From: Pararhizobium sp. IMCC3301
Lineage (GTDB): Bacteria > Pseudomonadota > Alphaproteobacteria > Rhizobiales > GCA-2746425
Reading direction: 5' to 3'
Assembly (NCBI RefSeq): GCF_030758315.1
Contig: NZ_CP132336.1
Span: 2,323,001 to 2,387,000 of the forward strand
Length of the DNA: 64,000 nt
Part shown: positions 10,008 to 20,164 of the stretch, one piece after another
Position numbering within the stretch: position 1 is the stretch's first letter
Layout: each line of letters begins with the position of its first letter
The notes under the pieces: generated by a model
Database searches by the model: none
What the model was told of the DNA's origin: nothing
What the model saw: the letters and a program-made list of their open reading frames with translations, nothing else
Program-made: the position numbers and the translations under genes

Positions 10008-10020
10008 GGCGTAAAACACA

Positions 10021-11049
10021 ATGGCGCTGGCGAGATCAAGACGACGGGTGGTGCGCGGAGATTACTGGCCCGGCTTTGTCGACGCCATGGCCGCGCTTCT
10101 CCTCGTCATGATTTTCCTGCTGTCTTTGTTCATGCTGGCGCAATTTTTCCTCAGCCAGGAGATTTCCGGTCGCGATACACTGCTCAGCCGGCTGCAGTCA
10201 CAAATATCGGAACTGACGGAATTACTGGCTCTGGAGCGTACCGGACAAAGTGATCTGAAGGAAAGCCTGTCAATGATGCAATCCAGCCTGGCAGATACGG
10301 AACAGGAAAAACGGCGACTTGAGGAACTGCTGGCTGATCAGTCCGGCACCACAGCCGCCCGGGACGCGGAGTTGCAGGAAGCCAGGGCGAACCTTGATGA
10401 GGAGCGCCAGCTCTCCGAACGGACCCGCTCCCAGGTTGATCTGCTCAATCAGCAATTGTCGGCCTTGCGGCGTCAGATTGCATCGCTGGAGACCGCTCTT
10501 GAGGCCTCGGAGGACCGCGACCGGGAAAGCCAGACCCGGATTGCCGATCTGGGAAGCCGTCTCAATGTTGCCCTTGCGCAACGGGTTCAGGAGCTGTCGC
10601 GTTACCGCTCCGACTTCTTTGGCCGCTTGCGCGAAATTCTCAGCAACCGCTCCGATATCAGGGTGGTGGGAGACCGGTTTGTTTTCCAGTCCGAAGTGTT
10701 GTTTTCATCCGGAGCCGATGAATTGACAGCTGCGGGTTCTGCGGAAATGAATAAGCTTGGAGATGCACTTCTGGAATTGCGCAGCCAGATTCCCGACGAT
10801 ATCAATTGGGTGCTGCGGGTTGATGGTCACACCGACGCCCGCCCGGTCAGCGGCGCGAGCTTTAAAAGCAACTGGGAATTATCAGCAGCCCGTGCGATTT
10901 CTGTGGTCGAACATCTTGTGGAACGGGGTGTACCGCCCAACCGGCTGGTTGCAGCAGGTTTCGGTGAGTTTCAACCCATTGACGAAGGCGACAGTGCCGA
11001 AGCGCTGGCCCGCAACCGGCGCATCGAGTTGAAATTGACGGAGCGCTGA
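10021..11049 (+). CDS. OmpA/MotB-domain peptidoglycan-binding protein
   Basis: A 342-residue partner of the upstream channel protein. One N-terminal membrane helix (about 18-42, WPGFVDAMAALLLVMIF) carries an Asp in the position of the MotB proton-binding residue. Residues about 48-195 form a long coiled coil (Leu/Glu/Arg heptads). The C-terminal domain (about 215-340) is OmpA-like, with DGHTDARPVSG and NRRIELKL motifs for peptidoglycan binding. This architecture fits a stator B-subunit anchored in the wall. It starts 13 bp after the channel gene and is probably in one operon with it and the following small membrane protein. Confidence 0.85.
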   Translation: MALARSRRRVVRGDYWPGFVDAMAALLLVMIFLLSLFMLAQFFLSQEISGRDTLLSRLQSQISELTELLALERTGQSDLKESLSMMQSSLADTEQEKRRLEELLADQSGTTAARDAELQEARANLDEERQLSERTRSQVDLLNQQLSALRRQIASLETALEASEDRDRESQTRIADLGSRLNVALAQRVQELSRYRSDFFGRLREILSNRSDIRVVGDRFVFQSEVLFSSGADELTAAGSAEMNKLGDALLELRSQIPDDINWVLRVDGHTDARPVSGASFKSNWELSAARAISVVEHLVERGVPPNRLVAAGFGEFQPIDEGDSAEALARNRRIELKLTER

Positions 11050-11051
11050 TT

Positions 11052-11495
11052 TTGCCGCGGTCACAGACCTTGCGGAAGGCCGGTCCTGTGATGCTGCGCC
11101 TTGCTCTGCTGCTGCTGGTGCTCAGTCCGGCAATCCTGTTTGGCACGGCCCGCTTTGTTCTGTATCAGGCCGAAAAAACAGCGGATGGCAACCCGTTCTG
11201 TGTGCAATATGCCAGCCAGAACCGCGTCGCCCGGTATGCGCCCATACGCTCCTTGTGGGAACTGACCTTTGTCGCCATGCAGGCGCGCTATCTCGGTCTT
11301 GGAGGATCGCAAGGCAGGTCGTATTCTCTGCCTGGTGTCCTGGTCGTCGACAAGAATAACACAACTGAACTATGGGACTGGTCCTGGCGCATCCTCGGAT
11401 GGCGGCCGGTTTCCGATGGCGCACGACAGGCGCTGCGTATCGAAGCTGCCTGTACACCGGAGCGCGATTTTGGCGCGAGGCTTCCGGTGGTCTGA
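11052..11495 (+). CDS. Hypothetical membrane-anchored protein
   Basis: A protein of up to 147 residues that I do not recognise. The TTG at 11052 starts two bases after the OmpA-domain gene; an ATG at 11091 is an alternative and would start directly with a hydrophobic helix (MLRLALLLLVLSPAILFG), a signal anchor or signal peptide. The rest looks periplasmic and contains two Cys (in PFCVQYA and EAACTPE) that could form a disulfide. Its position suggests an accessory part of the proton-channel/OmpA pair. It ends 22 bp from the converging ABC exporter gene. Confidence 0.7.
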   Translation: MPRSQTLRKAGPVMLRLALLLLVLSPAILFGTARFVLYQAEKTADGNPFCVQYASQNRVARYAPIRSLWELTFVAMQARYLGLGGSQGRSYSLPGVLVVDKNNTTELWDWSWRILGWRPVSDGARQALRIEAACTPERDFGARLPVV

Positions 11496-11517
11496 ACATT
11501 CAGGACGCAATCAAGGT

Positions 11518-13335
<1,818 letters not shown>

Positions 13336-13503
13336 CTGAATTCATTCAAAATTGGGAATATGGACTGCCTTTTCCAACGAATGCTGATCAATGGCAAGCG
13401 ACAACACGCCGCAAAACTGGTTCTCATACCCCGTCGTCTCATCACAATATCGCGATCATTTGCGGTAAATCCGCTTGGCAAGCGGAGATTTTCGTCATTT
13501 TGG

Positions 13504-13533
13504 CTTGCGAAAGCCCACCGGATTGGCCTATAG
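13504..13533 (+). promoter_or_regulatory. Candidate sigma-70 promoter of rpmE
   Basis: CTTGCG (13504-13509) and CTATAG (13528-13533) with 18 bp between resemble the alphaproteobacterial housekeeping consensus. Transcription would start near 13540, giving a leader of about 100 bases before rpmE. The rest of the 303-bp gap between the exporter gene and rpmE shows nothing else apart from the leader hairpin. Confidence 0.45.
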
Positions 13534-13553
13534 CAACGGCGAGTTTTGCACAG

Positions 13554-13576
13554 ATCGGGCGCTATGCCCGATTTTT
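13554..13576 (+). terminator. Terminator-like hairpin in the rpmE leader
   Basis: A perfect 7-bp stem, ATCGGGC (13554-13560) with GCCCGAT (13566-13572), a GCTAT loop and a T-run to 13576. It has intrinsic-terminator form but sits between the candidate rpmE promoter and the gene, 62 bp before the start codon. It may be an attenuator; alternatively it ends a short upstream transcript. Confidence 0.5.
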
Positions 13577-13638
13577 AGTTTGCGACATACCGCATCAAAG
13601 GCGATGTCCGCCCCCATTACAATTGGAGTTTGAGGCTC

Positions 13639-13863
13639 ATGAAAGCTGATATACATCCCGAATACCACACCATCAATGTGGTAATGACAGACGGCACGGA
13701 ATACACCACACGCTCCACCTGGGGTGCTGAAGGCGATACAATGCGCCTTGATATCGATCCGACCTCCCATCCTGCCTGGACAGGTGGTGGCCAGCAATTG
13801 CTCGACCGTGGCGGACGTCTGTCACGCTTCAAGAATAAATTTGGCGGTTTCATCGGCAAATAA
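13639..13863 (+). CDS. rpmE: 50S ribosomal protein L31
   Basis: A 74-residue L31 starting [19 protein letters not shown]. The ATG at 13639 is the family start; the TTG three codons upstream is not needed. No zinc-binding CxxC pair is present, so this is the C-minus form, which does not depend on zinc. The C-terminal basic segment [12 protein letters not shown] matches alphaproteobacterial L31. The gene is monocistronic: a promoter candidate lies upstream and a strong terminator directly follows. Confidence 0.95.
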   Translation: MKADIHPEYHTINVVMTDGTEYTTRSTWGAEGDTMRLDIDPTSHPAWTGGGQQLLDRGGRLSRFKNKFGGFIGK

Positions 13864-13887
13864 TTCAGCGCCAGCCGAATTGAAAAT

Positions 13888-13922
13888 ACCCGTGCAGGAT
13901 TTTATCCGGTGCGGGTTTTTTT
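13888..13922 (+). terminator. Rho-independent terminator of rpmE
   Basis: ACCCG...GGAT pairs with ATCC...CGGGT around a TTT loop, a 13-bp stem with two G-T pairs and one mismatch, followed by seven T. It begins 24 bp after the rpmE stop and touches the end of the converging DUF1465 gene. Confidence 0.85.
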
Positions 13923-14473
13923 CAGGTTTTGTCTGATGGCTGGAAGGCAGCGCTGAGGCGTGCCATCTGGTCAGCCAGCGCATCGCGCGCCACCGGTTCA
14001 GATACTGGCGCTCTGATACCGAATGACCGCCCGCCCATTCCGATATCCAGATGGCGGACACGCTCTTCCAGACGCCCCGACCGCTCAATCAGTTCCTTTA
14101 ACTCCGTCGGCAATTCATCCCAGCCAGCTCCGGTTCTGGACGGCTGCAGGCCGCCAAGGCGCACCTTTGCCTTTTCATCGATGCCCTGGCTGTTACTCAT
14201 TTCACCTTCATTGATCGCCCTTTGCAGCAAAAGCCATGATGCAATCTGCATCAGGCGCGTCGTCAGGCGCATTGATTCGCTGGCATAGGCAACCGATCCG
14301 AGCCGCGACAGCGACTTGGACACCGACCGTCCGGGACCGTCCAGATAGGACGCGGTTTCTTCAATCAACCGCATGCCACTATTGAACAGCGTCAGAAAGC
14401 CTTCGGTTTCCGCAATACGCGGTGCTATGGCGATGGCAGCCCGGCTCTTCGGCGTCTTGTCGTTGCGCGTCAT
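13922..14473 (-). CDS. DUF1465 / RcdA-type protein
   Basis: A 183-residue protein from the ATG at 14473; longer open frame upstream runs into low-complexity sequence and is unlikely to be coding. The core (about 20-110: EGFLTLFNSGMRLIEETASYLD, then RLTTRLMQIASWLLLQRA) matches DUF1465, the family of the Caulobacter adaptor RcdA, which helps the ClpXP protease degrade the cell-cycle regulator CtrA. A three-helix fold is expected. The tail (about 145-183) is acidic and flexible, as in RcdA, where it matters for adaptor function. An equivalent role here is inferred from family only. Confidence 0.8.
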   Translation of the reverse strand: MTRNDKTPKSRAAIAIAPRIAETEGFLTLFNSGMRLIEETASYLDGPGRSVSKSLSRLGSVAYASESMRLTTRLMQIASWLLLQRAINEGEMSNSQGIDEKAKVRLGGLQPSRTGAGWDELPTELKELIERSGRLEERVRHLDIGMGGRSFGIRAPVSEPVARDALADQMARLSAAFQPSDKT

Positions 14474-14639
14474 GATTTCTTTGCTCAAATATGATGGATT
14501 CGACCGGGAATCCGTCCTCATGATCAATGATTGCCAGATAAGTGTCAAAAAATCACTATGAGGTGGCGGCGGCCTGCACGCAAGACAGACGCGAATTTGT
14601 GTCAATTCTTTGTTAATATACACAGCGGACGGCCCGACC

Positions 14640-14705
14640 GGGCAAGCTCCGGGCAAGCTTCTGGTCGAGCTCTGGCCAAATTCTGGCCAAATTCTGGCGA
14701 AATTC
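14640..14705. repeat. Degenerate 11-bp tandem repeat, six units
   Basis: Six 11-bp units: GGGCAAGCTCC, GGGCAAGCTTC, TGGTCGAGCTC, TGGCCAAATTC twice, TGGCGAAATTC. The period is close to one helical turn. It lies upstream of the RcdA-type gene and just past the terminator of the candidate sRNA. It could be a binding array or a product of slippage. Confidence 0.75.
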
Positions 14706-14736
14706 TGGGGAGGCTGGCACAATGCGGTCCATTGCC

Positions 14737-14843
14737 AAAAAAAAGAGCCGCGGGAGGGAGCGGCTCTTTAAGTCTAACAGGGAGGCATCCAAACAGATGG
14801 GGGAGTGACCATCTGCCGGTCTGGAACATCCAGACACACTTTA
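14737..14843 (-). ncRNA. Candidate trans-acting sRNA with CUCC loops (alpha-r14-like)
   Basis: On the minus strand three hairpins follow one another: GTCTGG/CCAGAC (14819-14835); CAGATGG/CCATCTG with loop TCACTCCC (14794-14815); and a 10-bp stem with loop TCCCTCCC (14742-14769) followed by eight T, a classic terminator. A single-stranded GCCTCCC lies between the second and third. Repeated CUCC motifs in loops are the hallmark of rhizobial anti-Shine-Dalgarno sRNAs of the alpha-r14/NfeR type, and length (about 105 nt) fits. The 507-bp gap between the RcdA-type gene and pobA holds this RNA, the 11-bp repeats and an A/T-rich stretch (14850-14920) where its promoter should lie; no clear -35/-10 was found. 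Confidence 0.68.
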
Positions 14844-14979
14844 AGGTAGCGTGTAAAGGTTAATAACTACTTAACAGATTATATTTTTGCCGTGCGGCGC
14901 TATTAAACAATTATTAACCCTGTCTGACTGCCTGCCCAGCGTTTCTCACGTTTCGGCGCACTGGGCACTGGGGACGCCT

Positions 14980-16206
<1,227 letters not shown>

Positions 16207-16299
16207 TCAGCTGGCTGGTGTACGGCTTCACGATATGTGAAATAACCTGCCGGTGCGGCAATTCAACTCACTGCTTATCCCACTTTAGTCTCAGAATGT

Positions 16300-17844
16300 C
16301 TAAAACAGCTCGTCAGAGCGAGCCAGAAAGCATCCGGCGTTGAAGCCCATGGCGGGATTGAACACTGAGATTTTCTGCGTATTGTCGAGCAACATGGCAC
16401 GCAATGTCAGGGGCGGTGCACCTGCCATCTGACACCATTCGGCATCTGACCGGCCTTCGGAAATATGTGCCGGCGAACACACCACCGGATCAAGTGTCAG
16501 CCCGTTCATCAGCGACACATTCGGATGTGAGCCGAACCGGCGCATATAGACCGGCAGCCAGCCGAAACTGGCGGCAAAATCCGTCGCCACCGGGCTGCTG
16601 GGGGTCATTGGGGCCGCATCATTGGCACGCGCATATTTCAGCACATGGGTGTCCCAGTTCGACCAGCCGCGCAGAGTGTAGGTGATAGCACGATGCAGAT
16701 CCTGCCCCCGTGGCCAGCGCACATCATACAGATCGAAATCCTGAGACTTTGCGATTTCCGCCAGGGCAAACAGATAGGACAGTTTCAGTCCGGTATAGGA
16801 CAGAGCCATTGAGCCGCGTTTGGTTTCAGTTGGAAAACTGCCATCGGCACGCTGGTTCAGCAGAGCTGCCTCGAATTGGGGGAACCCCCGTTCAAACAGT
16901 TCCACATCACCCAGAAATGCACCAAGCGTCATGCTTGGCAGGACCGCTGCCAGAGCCTGGTTTCTGGCGATCGTATTGTCCATATCTCCGACAATATCGT
17001 TCTTCGTGGAGACAAAGTAAAACTGGTTGACGCGATCATACAGCCAGTCAAGCACTGGCGCCTGCTCCTCCAGCGCAGGATTGCTGATATGCGCAACTAC
17101 GGCGGTTGCGAATATCAGCGGCTGCAGGACAGTATTCGCGAGCCATGCTGTGTTTGCGAATTTCTCGGAATTTTCTACCTTCCTGGTCGTGGTGATCAGA
17201 GCATCTGCTTGTGGCCATTTCTGAATATAGGACCACAGCACCTCACATTGACCGGCATCCCCCGCCACGCAATTGGCCGTCGTCACCGAAATTCCTTCTG
17301 CCAGTGCCAAAGCCCAGTCCTGCTGACCTGGCCCCAGACCTGCAGTGACACCGGCAGTGACACCGGCAGCGAAAGACACGTCCGATTCCGAGAACCGCGT
17401 GACCGGTGCCCAGTCTGCAGTCACCTGCCGCAGATTCTGCCGATTGTTGCATTGCCGGGACCGAACGGCCTCATTCTCCTGCAGATAGGCCTGACGCTCC
17501 GCAAAATCTTCCAGGATTTGCCCGGGAAAAGGCAGCGTCTGGCCAGCAGCCACAATGCGATGCAGATTGTACAGCGAGGATCCGGAAATATCCTGCTGTT
17601 CAGGCAGATCAAGCGTGGCCCGGTATGCATTCAGCGCAGTGCGGGTTCTCCGCCCCCAGGCACCATCTGCCGTTCCTGGGTCAAACCCGAGCTCCTGAAG
17701 CGCTTCCTGAACATAGGCTACGGTTTCATTGGACTGTGCAGACACTCCGGGAACAGACACACACAGGGCAATCAGGAAAAGTGCTACTATACGCAAATTC
17801 AAATCCTTGCTTTGCGCCCCCAATGCCTTTGTCGAATTAACCAT
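16300..17844 (-). CDS. Secreted peptidoglycan-binding / alginate-lyase-like protein
   Basis: A 514-residue exported protein. The signal peptide (about 16-36, ending PGVSAQ) is followed by a PG_binding_1 domain (about 38-100: VQEALQELGFDPGTADGAWG). After a linker, residues about 190-430 resemble the alginate lyase (PL5-like) alpha/alpha barrel: NTAWLANTVLQP, DNTIARNQALAAVL and RGSMALSYTGLKLSYLFALAEI correspond to the conserved helices carrying substrate contacts. I could not confirm the catalytic His/Tyr set, so activity is uncertain. A perfect 12-bp in-frame duplication (17343-17366) gives VTAG twice. It may bind the wall and cut or sense an acidic polysaccharide. It probably stands alone. 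Confidence 0.72.
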   Translation of the reverse strand: MVNSTKALGAQSKDLNLRIVALFLIALCVSVPGVSAQSNETVAYVQEALQELGFDPGTADGAWGRRTRTALNAYRATLDLPEQQDISGSSLYNLHRIVAAGQTLPFPGQILEDFAERQAYLQENEAVRSRQCNNRQNLRQVTADWAPVTRFSESDVSFAAGVTAGVTAGLGPGQQDWALALAEGISVTTANCVAGDAGQCEVLWSYIQKWPQADALITTTRKVENSEKFANTAWLANTVLQPLIFATAVVAHISNPALEEQAPVLDWLYDRVNQFYFVSTKNDIVGDMDNTIARNQALAAVLPSMTLGAFLGDVELFERGFPQFEAALLNQRADGSFPTETKRGSMALSYTGLKLSYLFALAEIAKSQDFDLYDVRWPRGQDLHRAITYTLRGWSNWDTHVLKYARANDAAPMTPSSPVATDFAASFGWLPVYMRRFGSHPNVSLMNGLTLDPVVCSPAHISEGRSDAEWCQMAGAPPLTLRAMLLDNTQKISVFNPAMGFNAGCFLARSDELF

Positions 17845-18044
17845 AGATTAACACCGGATGAGGACGCCAGGTCAACCGCTGGCACAACATAATCGGAGTT
17901 CAAAATCACCTGTTCCCGCGCCCGGTTCCAGGCTGAAGTCAGATTTGACATTGCAACAGTATTTCGGATTTCTGAGCAATTATCTGGACTTTTGCCGCTG
18001 ACTGTTTTCAACATATGTGATCCGTCATCCATCCCAGAGAGAAC

Positions 18045-18899
18045 ATGCCACAACACAAAACTCAGGAGCCGTGCATAATCTGCGTGGCGATTACCGGCTC
18101 GGTATCCAGCAAAGCTCACAATCCGGCTGTTCCGATCTCGATTTCAGAACAGCTCGAAAGCACCCACGAATCATTCGATGCAGGAGCGTCCATCGCCCAT
18201 TGCCATGTGCGAAATGAAGACGGAACACCAAGCTCTGATCCCGAAAGATTTGCCCGGCTTCAGGAAGGCCTGCTGAAACATTGCCCCGGTCTCATTCTGC
18301 AGTTTTCCACAGGCGGCCGCTCCGGTGCCGGGCGCGAGCGCGGCGGCATGCTTCCGCTGCGGCCGGATATGGCGTCGCTTACAGTCGGGTCGACCAATTT
18401 TCCCACCCGGGTTTATGAAAATTCTCCCGAGCTGGTCGACTGGCTCAGCGGAGAAATGCTGGAGCACGATATTCGCGCCGAAATCGAAGTCTTTGATCTG
18501 TCCCATATTTTCAAGGCGGCGGACATGCTGGCCGCTGGGCAATTTAACGGGCCACCACATGTGCAGTTCGTCATGGGTGTCAAAAACTCCATGCCGCTCG
18601 ACCGGGCTGTGTTTGATTTTTATCGCCAGACCACGCAGCGGCTGATGCCTGAGGCAACATGGTGCGCAGCAGGAATTGGCCGCCATCAGATAACCATGAA
18701 CGAATGGTGTGTGGCCGAAGGTGGCCATGCCAGGACCGGCCTGGAAGATAATGTGCGCATGGACCAAGACACACTTGCGCCCTCCAATGCCGCTCTGGTG
18801 AGCCGGCTGGTTGATATCTGTCATGAGCACGGGCGCGAGGCGGCAACACCGGCAGAGGCCCGCACCATATTAGGCCTGCGGAAAAGTAGCGCTGCATGA
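18045..18899 (+). CDS. BKACE-family beta-keto acid cleavage enzyme (DUF849)
   Basis: A 284-residue protein of the BKACE family, zinc enzymes that transfer acetyl-CoA onto beta-keto acids; 3-keto-5-aminohexanoate cleavage enzyme is the prototype. Zinc ligands H52 and H54 are in AHCHVR, and the third ligand E234 is in TGLEDN near the C-terminus; E15x substitutions do not occur in the visible motifs. Its substrate cannot be read from the sequence. It is the first gene of a nine-kilobase operon and overlaps the following dipeptidase by ATGA, so the beta-keto acid may arise from an amino acid delivered by that pathway. Confidence 0.87.
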   Translation: MPQHKTQEPCIICVAITGSVSSKAHNPAVPISISEQLESTHESFDAGASIAHCHVRNEDGTPSSDPERFARLQEGLLKHCPGLILQFSTGGRSGAGRERGGMLPLRPDMASLTVGSTNFPTRVYENSPELVDWLSGEMLEHDIRAEIEVFDLSHIFKAADMLAAGQFNGPPHVQFVMGVKNSMPLDRAVFDFYRQTTQRLMPEATWCAAGIGRHQITMNEWCVAEGGHARTGLEDNVRMDQDTLAPSNAALVSRLVDICHEHGREAATPAEARTILGLRKSSAA

Positions 18900-19957
18900 T
18901 CGATCAGACCAAACCCCCGATTTTTGATGGCCACAATGATGTTCTGACCAAGCTGCTGCGCAAGGGGGAGCCGCATCCGGAGCATTATTTCATCGAAGGT
19001 GATACCGGCCATGTCGATCTGCCAAGATCTCGTCTTGGCGGGTTTTCCGGCGGGTTTTTTGCCGTCTGGGTGTCTTCACCGGTGGACAAGGCGTTCCGCT
19101 ACGAACAGATGGCCAAACCGAGTTACGATATTGAACTGCCGCCAGCTATCGAACAGGGCCAGGCGCTGAAGGTTGCGCTGTCGGAAGCCGCCAGCCTGTT
19201 GCGCCTCGAACAGGCCGGCGCACTCACCATCTGCAGAACCGCCTCCCAGCTTCGCCAGACCATCGAAGCCGGCCAGATGGCTGCCATATTTCACCTTGAG
19301 GGAGCGGAGGCGATTGATCCCGAATTTGCCGCACTGGACGTATTTTATGCAGCCGGCCTGCGCTCACTCGGCCCGGTCTGGAGCCGGCCTACGATTTTTG
19401 CCCATGGTGTGCCGTTCCGCTATCCCAGCGATCCGGATACCGGAGATGGGTTGAGCGCCATCGGCAAAGATCTGATACGGGCCTGCAACGCCCGAAAAAT
19501 CATGCTGGATCTGTCCCATATCAACGAAAAGGGGTTCTGGGATGTGGCGGCCCTGACAGATGCGCCGCTTGTTGCGACCCATTCAAATGCCCATGCAATC
19601 TGCCCCACTGCGCGCAATCTGACTGACCGGCAATTAGCCGCCATCCGCGAAAGCGACGGTATGGTGGGCCTGAATTTTGCGGTCGCTTTTCTGCGCGAAG
19701 ACGGCCAGATGACTGCTGATACCACGCTCGACATCATTCTGCGCCATTTCGACCATCTGATCGACAGGCTGGGTGAAGACCGGGTTGGCTTCGGTTCGGA
19801 TTTCGACGGCGCAATTGTGCCCCAGCCAATTGGCGATGTGACCGGGCTGCCAGTGTTGCGCAAAGCCATGCGAGACCATGGTTATGGCGAGGAGCTTATG
19901 GCAAAACTATGCTACGGAAACTGGCTCCGGGTTCTGCGAAAAACCTGGGGTGAATAA
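18896..19957 (+). CDS. Membrane-dipeptidase family (M19) dipeptidase
   Basis: A 353-residue M19 (renal dipeptidase type) zinc peptidase. The family ligands are visible: H13 and D15 in FDGHNDVL, a Glu in FHLEGAEAI, and His residues in LDLSHINEKGF and VATHSNAHAI, with the C-terminal VGFGSDFDG motif. No signal peptide is seen, so it should act in the cytoplasm. Enzymes of this family often accept dipeptides with a D-residue at the C-terminus. It lies between the BKACE gene (ATGA overlap) and a peptide transporter and should hydrolyse the imported dipeptide. Confidence 0.9.
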   Translation: MIDQTKPPIFDGHNDVLTKLLRKGEPHPEHYFIEGDTGHVDLPRSRLGGFSGGFFAVWVSSPVDKAFRYEQMAKPSYDIELPPAIEQGQALKVALSEAASLLRLEQAGALTICRTASQLRQTIEAGQMAAIFHLEGAEAIDPEFAALDVFYAAGLRSLGPVWSRPTIFAHGVPFRYPSDPDTGDGLSAIGKDLIRACNARKIMLDLSHINEKGFWDVAALTDAPLVATHSNAHAICPTARNLTDRQLAAIRESDGMVGLNFAVAFLREDGQMTADTTLDIILRHFDHLIDRLGEDRVGFGSDFDGAIVPQPIGDVTGLPVLRKAMRDHGYGEELMAKLCYGNWLRVLRKTWGE

Positions 19958-20106
19958 GTGCGTACCAACAGCCATGTTGAGGGGCCATGTTGCAGGTGTG
20001 CCTGACTGAAACAAGCTCGATCCCGGCAACAGGAATCCAGCACTGCGTCAGACAATCTGGACAACCATCAAAGACTCCGGCCTTGCATCTTCGAACAAAG
20101 TAGCGT

Positions 20107-20135
20107 GGGATGATGCCATGAACGGGCATCGTCCC
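20107..20135 (+). promoter_or_regulatory. Strong intercistronic hairpin before the binding-protein gene
   Basis: An 11-bp stem, GGGATGATGCC (20107-20117) with GGCATCGTCCC (20125-20135), one G-T pair and a 7-nt loop, no T-run. It lies in the 207-bp gap after the dipeptidase gene, 29 bp before the binding-protein start. A 5' stem-loop would protect the transporter mRNA after processing, a known way to raise binding-protein levels. Confidence 0.55.
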
Positions 20136-20164
20136 GGTTCTATCTATTTTTGAAGGAGGCCTCT

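Noticed and set aside
9003-11049. Zorya (ZorAB) anti-phage system
   Set aside because: The stator pair has no ZorC, ZorD or ZorE-type gene nearby and the channel protein lacks the very long tail of ZorA; a core envelope role is more likely.
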